A DNA stretch of 55,000 nt, taken from the NCBI GenBank assembly GCA_963575745.1, contig CAUYUJ010017796.1:35001-90000 (forward strand). The letters run 5' to 3'. The translations under genes and the position numbers were made by a program. Within the stretch, counting starts at the first letter, position 1. Each line of letters starts with the position of its first letter. Below, piece after piece: positions 33,890 to 45,362 of this stretch. The notes under the pieces are model-generated. The model saw only the letters and a list, made by a program, of their open reading frames with translations, was not told where the DNA came from and searched no databases. Source of the DNA: Prorocentrum cordatum. Taxonomy: Eukaryota; Sar; Dinophyceae; Prorocentrales; Prorocentraceae.

Positions 33890-34593
33890 GGCTGTGCTCG
33901 AGCTGGCGACGGCCGAGTGCTCACCAGCCGAGGGGCGGGGGAGGGGCCCTCTACGCAATCTGCGCTGAAGGCGCGGCGTTGGTGGACGGGCGTTGGCGGC
34001 GACGCCGATTGGGCGTGGACGGGGCGAGGGGGGCGGGCAGGGGACGATGGTGGGAATGATGGGGCGGAGCGGAACGGGGCAAGTGTGAGTGAAGGCATGG
34101 TGGGAGGAGGCGTATCGAGCTTAGGGTATATAGAGTTAGCCCCCCACACCATATCCAGAAATTGGCCCGTGCATCTGTCAACGTTTGGCACGATGTGGCG
34201 TTTAGAGTGGGACCCCGATTAACAGCGTAAACACATGCGTGGTGGGGGAGGGGGGGGGGATCGGCCACGACTCCAGACGCGTTGACATGATTGCACATGT
34301 CGCACACACACACACGCCTCATTTTGATCAGTCGGCGCGTCGCCTGTTACACAAGTCAAAGTTATGACTGGCATCGGCCGCCAGCGTAGCCTAAAATAAG
34401 TGTGATCGTGCGTCTGGGCCCGAGCGCGGGCACGCACAAACAAGCTGGCCTCTCGGGACTGGCCCCACACATGCACGGGCCGCACAGTGGGGCGGCACAC
34501 GGTGACAAAATGTCACTCTACAAGGCTATAGCCTGCTCGCCGACCCAGCCAACCGCCAGTCAGCTTCATGCCACGTGCTTTCAGACTGGATGT

Positions 34594-34905
34594 AGCATTT
34601 TCTGTCACGATTCTGTCATTTCATTTTTTCATATATATATATATATGGTTCCAGTGGGGTGACACAAAATGACAGAAATCAACCGACAGAAAATGACAGA
34701 AACTGACAGAAACTGCCGTGTTGTTTTTTCATATATATATATGGTTTGATGTGACACAAATTTGTGTCATCCTGCTTTGGGGTGACACAAATATCTGTCA
34801 TTGCGGCGGCTCGAAAACATTGATATTTATATGCTTTCGTGATATGTAAGGTGTCTGTCAGCTTCTGTCATTTTGTGTTGTTTTATGTCATTTTGGGTTG
34901 TTCGC
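34594..34905. promoter_or_regulatory. Cluster of TGACAGAAA / TGACACAAA words
   Basis: At least ten copies of TGACA(G/C)AAA in both orientations, including GTGACACAAATTTGTGTCAT, with two short TATATA runs, in the 1.1 kb space upstream of the gene starting at 33,889. The word is the half-site of the intronic palindromes. Protein-binding or promoter role is a guess; it may simply be a decayed repeat family. Confidence 0.45.
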
Positions 34906-34964
34906 GGGGCAGAGCTGGCACGACTGGGTCGAACTGAAAGCAACCCTAGTCGCTTTGAGACGCG

Positions 34965-36183
34965 TCATCCTCCAAAGGCTGCGCCCTCAGGTAGATGAAC
35001 GGGTTCGGCAACCTTCGGACGTTCAATGTCATGCCATTGCATCACCACGCCCGAATCACCATCAGCATCATCACCGTCATAATGGACATCCCATCCTCGG
35101 TGTCCACCACCAGTCTCATAATCCCCCCATCCTCTTCATCATACCCACCGTCTCCATACATATCCTCCTCCTCCTCCTCATCATCCTCCTCATCCTCCTC
35201 CTCCTCCTCATCCTCATCCTCCCTATCCCCTCACCGTCACTCACCAACATCATCATCGCAACAGTCCCCACGATGGTGAGGGAACGGCTTGACGATGCAA
35301 CCGTGTACCTGGTCCGCGATGTCGATGGTGCGATCCGCGGCCATGGTGCTGATGTCCGCTGCGAAGGCGGCGGTGAGGACGGCGGTGTCGCCCTCGAACG
35401 TGTGCGTGGCGCCGTCGGTGGTGATGCGTCGACGATCGTCGCCAACTGCCGGCGCCGCGGTTGTGGTGTCCGACTCCTCGGTGCCATTGGGCTTGTCGGT
35501 GGCGGCACAGTCGGCGGCGGTGCCGCGGGTGCGGTTGCGGCCCACGCCCGATCCCACATATCCCAGTTGGGCGTAGATGCGACAAGCGGCGCGTTATCAT
35601 CGTCATCATCAGCAGCAGCAGCATGGCCGCCGTCGTCAGGTACGCGTGCGACTGCAGGCGCACGGTGTCCGATGATGTAGTCACCATCGCCGAGTCGAAC
35701 CCGTCGCCCTCCAGACTGGATGACAGCATGGGCTCTCGACGAGCTGTCCACCCGCTGCCCCTCCTGAGTGATAAAGCAGTCGGGGCAACACTCGATGGCG
35801 ACGGTGTACGCCGTGGAGCAGCTCGGGCATGTCCAGTGCGGCTGGCCAGACTTGTCGGCGACGCAACGCGGACACAAGCGGTCGGCATCGCTGACGTCGT
35901 CGCCGCACAAGGTGCAAACCCAGGACCCAGCGTCATCGATGACGATGGCGCCAGGCGCTGCAGTCGCCGCCGCTCGTGCACCAGGCGTCGGCGCCGCCCC
36001 TTGCGATGACGACGATGCACCAGGCGTCGGCGCCGCCCCATCATATGACGACGATGCACCAGGCGTCGGCGCCGAGCCCGACGTGGATGGCTCCCCCAAG
36101 GGCGTCATCTCAACCCAATCCATGATGTTGCGGAACCGCGTGACGCCGACGCGTGTGGTGCGGGGCCGTTTGGTTCGTGACAT
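34965..36183 (-). CDS. Double zinc-ribbon protein with a PTPGASSS repeat; frame broken
   Basis: The N-terminal exon starts MSRTKRPRTTRVGV. About three copies of APTPGASSS follow (residues about 38-69). Then come four cysteine pairs (90/93, 104/107, 119/122, 133/136), a double zinc-ribbon pattern likely to bind nucleic acid or protein. This frame is convincing to about 35,700. Another frame is convincing from about 35,500 to 35,309 (GATHTFEGDTAVLTAAFAAD), and a GT-AG intron (AG|GT at both ends) joins it to a last exon 35012-34965 ending VHLPEGAAFGG. Between 35,700 and 35,500 the frame changes with no room for an ordinary intron: an unseen small intron, an indel or decay. The last exon could alternatively be read in a frame containing LPNPFIYLRAQ. 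Confidence 0.5.
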
Positions 36184-36409
36184 CGCCGCCCACGGCTCGA
36201 CCTTTGTGGAGGGGATCAATCGGCATCGCGTCAGCATCGCATTCCTCGTCATCCGAGTTCTCCCCCATCATTTGCATCGGCATCGCAGTCCGTCTCCTCG
36301 TTCGCACATATTCCTCCTCCTCCTCCTCATCCTCCTCCTCCTCATCCCCCCTCCTCCCCCTCCCCCTCCCCTTTCCCATCCGTTTCACCATCATGATCAA
36401 TCGTAACAC

Positions 36410-36532
36410 CATCATCAGCAGCAATATCATCATCAGCATCAGCAGCATCAACATCATCGTCATCATCACCAGCATCATCACCACCACCACCATCACCATC
36501 ATCATCATCAGCATCATCATCAGCATCATCAC

Positions 36533-36573
<41 letters not shown>

Positions 36574-36775
36574 GCATCATCATCATCATCATCATCAGCA
36601 TCATCATCCGTATCATCCGCCGACCCACCATCGTCCGCATCCTCCTCCTCATTCTCCTCCTCCTCCTCCACTGCATCATCATCAGCTTCTTCATCAAACG
36701 CATCATCAGCACCATCAGCATCATCATCACCACCATCATTGCAATTACCAGCATGACCGTGCAACTCCTCAACCT
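36410..36775. repeat. (CAT)n / (ATC)n tract
   Basis: Long degenerate CATCATCAG tract between the zinc-ribbon gene and the methyltransferase-like gene. Poly-Asp and poly-Ile frames through it are by-products. Confidence 0.9.
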
Positions 36776-36793
36776 CCTTATCCACATAATCTG

Positions 36794-39600
36794 TTATTCC
36801 TCCTGTTCATGCTCGTCGACCCTTGGCGGCGGCAGCACCCGCTGAGGGCCCACGGCGTCGGTCTTGGGGATCCCCTCTGGCAGGGCCCTGCCTTGGAGGA
36901 GCAGCGCTGTCGCCCGAACCTCCGCCTTCTTGATGAAGCACCCCTTGGTAATCTTCCTAACCCAGCCGATGTCCTCGAGCGTTTTCTGCCTGCAGCTCTG
37001 GAACACCTTGATGATGAATCCACAGAATCTCCTAGGGTACGCCGCCTCTGTCATCACGCGCTGGTAGTTCATCTTGAGGAGAATGAGGGGGAGGAGGAGG
37101 AGGAGGAGGATGAGGAGGAGGAGGAGGAGGAGGAGGAGGAGGAGTGGCAGGATGAGGAGGAAGGTTCAGGAGGAGGAGGGGAGAGCGAGAAGAAATTTGA
37201 GGGGACGTTGAGGATGGGGGCGGAGGAGGAGCAGGAGCATGAGGAGGCGGAGGAGGAGGAGGAGGAGGAGGAGGAGAAGGTCACGAATCGAAGAGGATCG
37301 ATAAGGTTCAGACACTCGTGTTCGGGCCATCAACGTCGCGGATTTCTTAAATTATCATGTCCTCGAGCCAGGGCCAGGCGGCAGCGATGCCGATCGAGAG
37401 TGCCGAGGGAGAATGGGAGGATATGGGGAGGAGGGGGACGATGAGGATTGGTGGGGGGAGTGGGGAGGGGAATGAGACGGATGCCGACGTCGGCTAATGT
37501 GGGGTTTGGGCGCGGGCCCCCGAATCCCACATCAGCCCTTACCTTGACCCCGCGTGCCAACATCTGCATGTGCTTAACGTCGCAGTTGCACGCGAGGCCG
37601 AACGACATGACCCACCACGGCGATCCCCATATGCGCAACTGCTGGGAGTGCGAGTCGCGCGCCGCGTCGTCGTCCCAGAACCGGATGGTGAGGCGATCGA
37701 GGTGGGCTAAGGATGAGGGGTCGGCAGATGAGTAAGAGAAGGTGGAGGAGGAGGAGGAGGAATGCGAAGAGGACGAGCCAGACCAGGATGATGCTGACAT
37801 GGAGGAGGTGGAGGAAGAAGAGGAGGAGGCGGATGAGGATGAGAAGGAGGCGGAATATGGGAGGGGGGAGAGACGGAGGATGAGGAGGACGAGGAGGACG
37901 AGGAGACGGATGGTGCGGAGGAGGAGGGGAGAATATGGGGGAGAAGGACGGTGAGAATGCTGGTAAGGGTGAGGATGTGAGCCTGCACATGTGAGACACG
38001 GTGCAGAAATAGCCGAGCTCCACGAGCGCGTGCCGAATCACGGGGTGATCGAAGAACATGCTGTGATCGATGGCCTCGACGATGCAGTGAACACCTCGTG
38101 CCGCGCATATCCTCATAATAATTGCAACTCGCTTGCACACACCATTTGCAGCAACGATGCTCCTGTCCATCTGGTCGCCCTCAATGTGCGGCTGCACCTC
38201 CTCCATCATAGAATCAACCAGGGCCGTTTTCGTACACTTCCATCTGGCAGCTCGCTCCTTCATGATCCACGTGTAATAATCAGGCGATATCCACACCAAG
38301 CCGCCTTCTTTCACCTGAGCGGCTGCGGCCCGCCCAACGCCCAAAGGAACGGCGAGCTGGGGTTGCGCGCTCGCCCCCAGCCCCCGTTCCACTGGGTGTT
38401 GGGGGGGATGCGGAGGTCCTTATCTCCGCTCTCCTCCTCCTCCTCATCCTCCTCACCACTCCCATCCTCACCCACATAACTTCCAAATATCCGTTCCGTC
38501 ACTGTCGTAGTTTTTTTCTCCTCATCGCATTCTTAAGCTTCATCCTGCCATTGGAACGGCCCAACTACGGAATAACAAACATAACAAGTCACATGACCTA
38601 CTCTTCTATCATATGCCAGGTTTTCTGCGACCTCCCGCGTCATCATCATCTGTCATCGTTTCGTGCCGCGTGCACCCGAGCGATCATGTCACACAGCAAG
38701 TCGAACCCGTACTCCGTGAGGATGTTGTGGTCGTCGTCGTAGACCCAGTCGTAGTGCCACGCGTTCAACCCCGAGCGCTCGGCCTCGTGAAAGATGCCAG
38801 CCGACCCGCTGAAGATCTCGATCAGGTCGAACTCGCGCTTGCGTGCCGTACGGCGCGCCACCTGTAGGGATAGGCCAACAGCGCACCGAGAATCGAATAG
38901 GACGGGTTCGAACGATGCGTTCGCGAGTCGATTTCCCGAGAATGACGGGTCCCCGAGAAGGGCGATTCCCCGAACCCGACGTCGGGCAGTCGATCCGAGG
39001 TCGCGGCCGAGATCGGTGATCGGAGACGGATCGACCCAGTGGGGTGGGCAGCGGTTTTCCGCGCGTCCACCTGGGCCACCGCCGAGAAGCGAACGCTCGA
39101 GAACCTCGTGGGCGCACTGGAGCCGCCGCCGCGCCTGGCAGAAGAGGGGGGCCGCCAATGTAATGATAGGACGACCGATGACGGTGGTGACGAGTGAGTC
39201 GACAGTTCGAGGTGGATCCAACACACCACCAGTTCTGACCAGGGCGTCGAGTTGGTCCCAGGGCTCTCAGGAATTCGATCGCAATCCACTGCATCTGTGG
39301 CGACACCCAGATAGCGACGAGGATGACAGTGGTGGATATAACACGCAAGATGAATATGACGAGGAGGATGGGGAGGGATACAACGCATGACAACTGTAAA
39401 CGGTGATGACGCGTAAGCATGACCTTTGACGATTTCGAGGTGGTTCCGACCCGCAGCTTTGCCCAGGACCCCAGTGACAATCGAAACCATACTTGGTATG
39501 ACCATGACTTCGAGGGGAGTTCAGCCGTGGCGACGAGATAAGTCCCACCAGACATGCCCGACCTCCACGTATCCGACTGTATCGTGCTACGCTCCTCCAT
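36794..39600 (-). CDS. Methyltransferase-like protein with degenerate active-site motifs
   Basis: Exons in reading order: about 39600-39424 (least certain), 38861-38676, 38314 to about 37985, about 37706-37543, 37072-36794. Motif-I-like FDLIEIFSGSAGIFHEAERSG follows an intron at the same place as in the plus-strand gene. LLCDMIARV joins to KEGGLVWISPDYYTW, where the plus copy has APVCSSW: the cysteine is absent. RGVHCIVEAIDHSMFFDHP replaces TWVVEQP. The last exon (YQRVMTEAAYPRRFC) corresponds to the YPDKFG exon of the plus copy. Introns are GT-AG; the exon 3/4 boundary is approximate. Fold likely kept, catalysis likely lost or changed. It lies 55 bp past the end of the next upstream gene. Confidence 0.65.
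38606..38630. repeat. Decayed nested palindrome in an intron
   Basis: CTATCATATGCCAGGTTTTC resembles the central part of the 38-bp palindromes found in other introns of this element; it lies in the intron 38675-38315 of the methyltransferase-like gene. Confidence 0.5.
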
Positions 39601-39654
39601 CCCTGATGACAGTCATCGACGGCGAGCGTGCTTTTCTCCGAGCACGCGCGCACA

Positions 39655-42600
39655 CTAGTCTGCCGCGGCAGCCAGCAGCTTGTCGCGCTCGGTCCTGGCC
39701 AGCTCCCGCACGGGGCCCAGCTCCTGACGAGGCATTTGGCGGATTCGAATGGGGGGCGGTGGGGAATGCAATGGGATGAGGGGCCTAGGGTGGGCACGAT
39801 GTGGAGGCTGAGGGGGGTGACACGGATGCTACCGATTATGCGGATGCGGCCGAGGATGGGGGACGATGAAGAGGCGGATGAGGGGGGATGAGGACGAGGA
39901 GGCGGATGGGGCGGGCTGAGATTGTTGGCGCGGAGGAGTGCGTGGTGGGACGATAGGTTGGCGGGAGAGATGATGTGGCGATCGGTCGATGGGGAGCAGA
40001 TGTATGATATGCTCGTCATCTCTCTCCTCATCTTCGTCCTAAGCATCGTATTTCTATTCATCGCCATCGTCCTCCCCATCCGCATCATCCGCATCATCAG
40101 CTTCATATTCCTCATCCTCGATATCATCATTCCCCTCCCCACCAACGCTCCACTACTCGCTCGTATCATCCATCCCCATCCAACCCCTCAATCTCCAACT
40201 CGTTCACATCTTCTCCCCATCGGGTGTGCTAACCGCGTGGCTCCTCGGCTGTGATCGCATCCAAGTCGGCGAATGCCGCCGCCATCTTCTTGATGTCATG
40301 CTGCGTGTTCTTGACGACCTGCTCGCAGATCTTGATGTTCGCCTCGAACTCGTCGCGGGCCCCCACCTGCAAGATCTGCTTCTTGATGGACCAGCCCACA
40401 GCGCGCAAGAACACGACCGCGCTCGTGCCGTGCCCAGGCGACACGGTCAGCACCCACGGGTCCTGTCGATTCAATCGTGTCTCTCTCACTCTTCCTCCTC
40501 CTCCCACCATCGGGAGACACGGGCGACGAGGATTACGACAAGGGCGAATGAGACGAGTTTGCGAATGGCGATGGCGATTGGAAGGAGAGCGGGTAGGGAT
40601 CGAGGCGTGACAGGTGGTGGTGAGAGGGACGGGGTGGAGTGACCAGGGATGGATGGCAAGACGAGTGAGCTAAGGGATATCACTACAATTGGGGACTGTG
40701 ATGATGAGGAGGCGGCGGGCGATATGGAGGCGGCGGGTGAAGACGGTGATGGGGGATGGGGTGGGGATATGATGAGGACGTGGATGAGGAGGATGATGAG
40801 GACGAGGCAGGCCGATGCTGATGGGGATGCTGACGAAACATACGAGGAATGGGGGGCCCCGAGGGTATGGTAGGTAGTCCTTAGTTACCCGTGTCCTCGT
40901 CGTGCTCAGGTGGTGGTGCTGCCGCTGCTGCTGCTGCTGCTGCTGCCGCGGCTGGCCGCTTCACGCCTTTCATCGCTGCTGCCTTTGGCTTCGCCTCGGG
41001 CTTCTCCTCGGCTGCGGGCCCTTCCTCGGCCACGGGCGCATCCTCGGCTGCAGGCTCCTCCTCCTCCTCTGCTGCTGCATCTCCACCGTCACATTCGCAG
41101 TCCTCCTCCTCGTATGCCTCCTCAGCATCTTCCTCTTCTTCAGCTGGCGTTTCATCATCGAATGGTATCTCATGCGCTGCAGCTGGTCGCTTTGCAGCGG
41201 GTTTCTTTCGCACTCCTGCTTTGGCTGCTGCTTTACTTTTACCCTTAGCTTTAGCTTTGGCTTTACTTTTGCCCTTAGCTGCTGGTCTCGGTGCTGGTGC
41301 CCTCGTGGGCGGCGCAATCAGGCTCCCCTCATCCGTGAGCCAATCGTTCGTCAGCTCGGTGTTGTACGTGAACGGGTTGCCGTCTTTATCGATCGTGCCC
41401 CTGGACTTCGCAACCAAGAACCCGTCGGTGCCCTTCTCGAACGATGTCGCCTCGATTGTGGTGCCCGACGTCATCACCGCGATCACAGTTGTGCCATTGT
41501 ACTGGGCGAAAGTCGGATACACGTCCTCGCCCGACTCGTCAGACTCGTCAGCCGAGCCGCCAATCACATCACCCCGCAGATGGACGAACGGGTTCGAGAT
41601 TCGCTTTGGTTTGGTCGACGTTCGCGATGCCGAGGGTGATATGCTTAGTGGCCGACTGGTGATAAGATCGAGCAGCTCTTTGATCTCGGGTGGGGCCTTC
41701 TCGCGAGCCGTCGTCGTGAGTTCCTCGTTGCACGGATGGGCCAACGACACGGGCGATGCGGAATATGCGACGGATGAGGATACGGAGGATGTCAGGAGAC
41801 GAGCGAGAGGGATGGGTGACAGAAAATTCAGTCATATGACAGAATTTTCTGTCACACGTTCGGGGCGTGAGGCCGAGGGTGAGGAGGGCGAGTTGCCGTA
41901 AACGGTATTGTCACATTGCCACTACACCCTCACACCATGCTCCTCCTCCTCCTCCTCATTCTCCTCCTCCTCCTCCACCTCCTCCTCATCATCCTCCTCC
42001 TCCCAATGTCCTCAGTATACCCTACACCTCCGCCAATCGACCGATTCCTTTGTCTCATCATCACAAGCATTGTCGTCCCCATCCCTATGCACCCCCCTCC
42101 TCATCCTTCCACGTTCCTCATCCGAGATTTCGAATGCCGTATTCCTTGTGCTTGATGCGCACGTGCCCGAGCATCACGCGCAACTTCAGGGAGAACAGCT
42201 CGGGTAGTGTCGGAGGAGGTGAGCCCATGGATCGCGACACTCTGCGAACGTGGGGGATGATGGGCTTCTCAGCGTGCAGGTGCGCGATCGCAACCGCGCA
42301 GGGGGGGGGGCGATGGTCGAGGGTGATCACGCTGAAGAGTGCGAAGAGGAGGAGGAGGAGGAGGAGGAGGAGGATGAGGAGGAGGAGGAGGAGGAGGAGG
42401 AGGAGGAGGATGAGAGGAGGAGGATGAGAGGAGGAGGAGGAGGAGGAGGAGGAGGATTAGAAGGAGGTGGATGCTTGTGAGACGGGATGGGGGAGCTGGA
42501 TGTGGTTAAGACGAGGCGAAGGAGGGGGATGCGGAGGAGGAGGAAGAGGATGAACATGATGAGGCGGATGATGCTGATGATGATGCTGCTGATTTTGACG

Positions 42601-43943
42601 ATGGCGATGTCGATGATGATGTCGATGACGATGGTGATGGGGATTATGATGAGGATGATGGGGGGGAGGAGGATGAAGAGGATGATCATGATGACGATGA
42701 CGAGGATGAGGGTAGGAGGAGACGGGGGAATGCGACGGATGGTGTGGGCATGCGAGGGGGAGGCGACCACGTTGAGACGGAGGGAGACGGTGTGGGGGGT
42801 AAGGAGGCCGAGGATGCGATGAGGGGCCGCAACCGCGAGGTCGTTGTGGTTGTAGTAGCCGCCACGAGGATCCAGGACCAGAAGAGGAGCTATGATGTCC
42901 TCTGGGGAAGTGGTGAGTTGGAAGGAAGGCTCGGCGCGCGAGCTGAGAGGATGAAGATAAGGATGAGAAACAGGATGAGGAGAAGATGGCGGAGGATGAT
43001 GAGTACGACGCTGATGATGATGAGGAGAAGGACGATGAGGAGGAATACGAGGATGAGGAATGGCAGGAATACTAGTCGGAGTCGGAGGGGGATGACGAGG
43101 AGTAGGATGAGGAGGAGGATCGAGGATGAAGCTGAGGAGGAGGAAGATGATGAGGAATACCAGTCGGAGTAGGATGAGGAGGATGAGGAGGATGAGGAGG
43201 AAGGTTAGGAACACTGTCCTTGTACAAGCACAGGGAATCCACATCGACGCCGATCTTGGTGTCATTGCTCCCATAGTGGATGCCGTTGGTCGTCTCGAGC
43301 ATCGCCTTCCATGATGGCCGCAGTGCGTCCTGCGATGGCACCCCCATTGTCCTCCTCATCATCCTCATCCCCAACACCATCACCACCAGCATCAGTATCA
43401 TCAGCACCGTCATCATCAGCAGCAGCATCATCATCACCATCAGCGTCGTCATCATTAGCATCACCGTCGCCATCATAATCAGCATCGCCATCATCAGCAC
43501 CACCATCATTATTATCATCATCACCCGTGTCAGCATCGCCAGCATCAGCATCCTCGCCATCATAAACATCTGAACCACCATCATCATCAGATCCCTCCTC
43601 ATCGTTCGGCCCATCCTCACACAAGGCCTGCATGACAGAAAAATCTGTCGCATGACAGAATTTTCTGTCACGTTTCCTCTTCCTCCACCTCATCCTCATC
43701 ATCAGTGTCATCATGTTCATGGTCCTCCCCGTGACCCTCCTCTGTGTATTGATCGTCCGACTCCTGCTATTCATCTTGTTGATCATCCTCATTATCACCC
43801 CCCTCATCCGTCTCTTTCATCTTCTCGTTCGTCCTCCTCTTCCTCGTCGCTCCTCCTCCTCCTCCTCATTCGATCCCGTTGCTGTCCTGCAGCGCTTCGT
43901 GGGTGGCGCCGTCGGGCGCCACGAAATTCCGCGTGCGGCCCAT
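39655..43943 (-). CDS. Acidic Ala/Lys-rich protein, six exons
   Basis: Exons in reading order: 43943-43887, 43329-43219, about 42290-42145, 41723-40896, 40462-40244, 39723-39655. All introns read as GA donors with AG|GA at both ends; phases close except around the poorly bounded third exon. The start MGRTRNFVAPDGATHEALQ follows a spliced-leader relic by about 20 bases. The large exon has TTTAREKAPPEIKELLDLI, KRISNPFVHLRGDV, an ordered acidic domain (DVYPTFAQYNGTTVIAVMTS), a histone-H1-like Ala/Lys stretch (KAKAKAKGKSKAAAKAGV) and a Glu/Ala-rich region. The end is helical (ELARTERDKLLAAAAD). The apparent stops at 40,881 and 40,229 lie just past donors inside introns. No enzyme family recognised; nuclear or DNA-binding role inferred only from composition. 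Confidence 0.65.
41817..41854. repeat. Nested palindrome in an intron (copy 4)
   Basis: TGACAGAAAATTCAGTCATA and TGACAGAATTTTCTGTCA in tandem, in the intron 42144-41724 of the Ala/Lys-rich gene. Confidence 0.9.
42345..42460. repeat. (GGA)n tract in an intron
   Basis: Almost pure GAG triplets in the intron between exons 2 and 3 of the Ala/Lys-rich gene; degenerate ATG/GGA triplets continue to about 43,200. Confidence 0.9.
43633..43670. repeat. Nested palindrome in an intron (copy 5)
   Basis: TGACAGAAAAATCTGTCGCA and TGACAGAATTTTCTGTCA in tandem, in the first intron of the Ala/Lys-rich gene. Confidence 0.9.
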
Positions 43944-43964
43944 CTGCCGCGACCCGCGCCACGG

Positions 43965-43983
43965 CTTCAGCCAAAATGGCTGC
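43965..43983 (-). other. Spliced-leader relic before a start codon
   Basis: GCAGCCATTTTGGCTGAAG on the minus strand matches GTAGCCATTTTGGCTCAAG of the dinoflagellate spliced leader at 17 of 19 bases. It lies about 20 bases before the ATG of the Ala/Lys-rich gene, as expected for a re-integrated trans-spliced cDNA. Confidence 0.65.
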
Positions 43984-44214
43984 ACAACCACAACAACCAT
44001 GCGACGCAGACGATCCGTGCTCCTGTCCTCATCTCTCCCACGTCTCTCCATCTCCTTCGCCACCTCCCACATATCATCCCTATCCCATCTGGCCCCGCTG
44101 CACTCACAGTCTTCACCACCACTACCACCACCACCATCATCATCATCCTCATCATCATCATCATCATCGTCATCATCATCATCATCAGCATCATCAGCAT
44201 CAACATCATCATAC

Positions 44215-44247
<33 letters not shown>

Positions 44248-44249
44248 GT

Positions 44250-44667
44250 TTCTGTTGTCGCGTCGGGCAAAACGCGCTGCCCACGAGGGCAACGCGTAGC
44301 AGGGACGGGGAGGGTGGGACAGGGCATTGTGAAATGCCCCAATGGCGCCTGCCCTCGCGGCCCACACGACAGCCACCTCTGGGCCTACCCAGCCACAGCG
44401 GTGCCACCGATGATGATGCCCCGCCTGCGGCGAGGCGCTCCGCGCGCCCCGCGCGCAGGCAAGGCTCGAGCCAAAATGACGTCATCCATCATCATCACCA
44501 TCATCATCACCGCCAGCACCACCACCATCATTATCACCAGCATCAGCATCATAGTCATCAACATCGTCATCATCAGCATTAACAACATCGTGAGACTTAT
44601 CATCACCATCATCGCCGTCACCATCATCATAATCATCATCATCATCACCATCATAGTCATCATCATC

Positions 44668-44698
<31 letters not shown>

Positions 44699-44890
44699 GC
44701 ATCAACACCGAGGGGGGCCGAGGGCGCGCCTTTGGCTGCCCTCGGCGGCGCCGCTGCCGCCCGCGTCGCCCATGGCGCGGGCGGCGGCGCAAAATGCGCC
44801 CGCTCCCCCGCGCCTCTCGAGCGGGAGGTGCGGCGGCAACGACGGGAGGAGGTGGAGGGGATCGAAAGCGAAAACGATCGATATACCGTA
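44250..44890. other. GC-rich and CAT-repeat region, no gene assigned
   Basis: Two GC-rich stretches (44,250-44,480; 44,705-44,880) are separated by (CAT)n. Plus frames such as KCPNGACPRGPHDSHLWA and several minus frames are open, but no splice pair or start settles the matter. It lies between the Ala/Lys-rich gene and the right AT microsatellite of the element and may hold its promoter. Confidence 0.4.
44465..44479 (-). other. Second, weaker spliced-leader relic
   Basis: TCATTTTGGCTCGAG on the minus strand resembles the 3' part of the spliced leader with two changes. It precedes a GC-rich stretch whose coding potential I cannot decide. Confidence 0.4.
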
Positions 44891-44944
44891 TACACATGTC
44901 ACGATGTGTGTCATTTATGCTTAATATACTACATCTGCTCGTAT

Positions 44945-45195
44945 TCGATACATATACATCATGTACGAATACATCGGTTATATGTATTTTTATATATATA
45001 TATGTATATGTGTATGTATTTGCACATACATACACATATACATATATGTATACATATATATATACATATATATATATATATATTACACATATATGTATAT
45101 ATGTACATATATACATATATACACATTTGTGTATGTATATATATACATATATATATATATATTGTATATATATATATACATTGTATACATATTCG
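44945..45195. repeat. AT microsatellite, right subterminal
   Basis: TATATA/TACATA-rich tract ending about 170 bp inside the right inverted repeat, mirroring the left end. Confidence 0.9.
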
Positions 45196-45338
45196 TATGT
45201 CAGTGCGTTCCCGAATATTTTTTTCCGGTACCAGCTTGTTTTTTGCCAGCTATGGGGGAAATCCGACTTTAAATGCCGGTCCCGACATATGATATCGCAT
45301 CCAGCATTCCACCCTTTCTTTAGGGGGAACATCGCAGG

Positions 45339-45362
45339 AATTGTAGGATCGGAGCCTCTGGG
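45339..45362 (-). repeat. Right terminal inverted repeat
   Basis: Read inward from the array it begins CCCAGAGGCTCCG and ends CCTACAATT; partner of 24,016-24,039 with one mismatch. Confidence 0.85.

Larger units (their letters stand above)
24016..45362 (-). mobile_element. 21.3 kb inverted-repeat element carrying co-oriented genes
   Basis: The edges are 24-bp inverted repeats with one mismatch (starting CCCAGAGG, inner end ATCCTACAATT). Outside, the GGTACC array stops at GGGGGCTCCTC on the left and resumes with TCCCTACCAAGCC on the right; the uninterrupted unit reads GGGGGCTCCTCCCTACC. This implies a clean insertion with a 2-bp TC duplication. AT microsatellites lie about 170 bp inside each end. 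At least seven multi-exon genes, all on the minus strand: Tnp2-like, coiled-coil, two unknown, zinc-ribbon, methyltransferase-like and an acidic Ala/Lys protein. A 2-bp duplication is short for CACTA elements (usually 2-3 bp), but the Tnp2-like gene makes that superfamily the first candidate. Confidence 0.75.

Noticed and set aside
39419-39538. Plus-strand 39-codon frame starting MTFDDFEVV
   Set aside because: It overlaps a minus-strand exon candidate whose AG|GT donor and phase match the next methyltransferase-like exon. The plus frame has no partner, though I cannot exclude it.
40881-41750. Stop at 40,881 as the end of the Ala/Lys-rich gene
   Set aside because: An AG|GA donor 15 bases earlier joins in phase to the exon starting at 40,462, which has AG|GA at its acceptor; the same logic removes the stop at 40,229.
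25133-43670. Palindromes as transcription terminators
   Set aside because: They lie within introns upstream of further coding exons, and intrinsic terminators of this kind do not apply to dinoflagellate nuclear genes.
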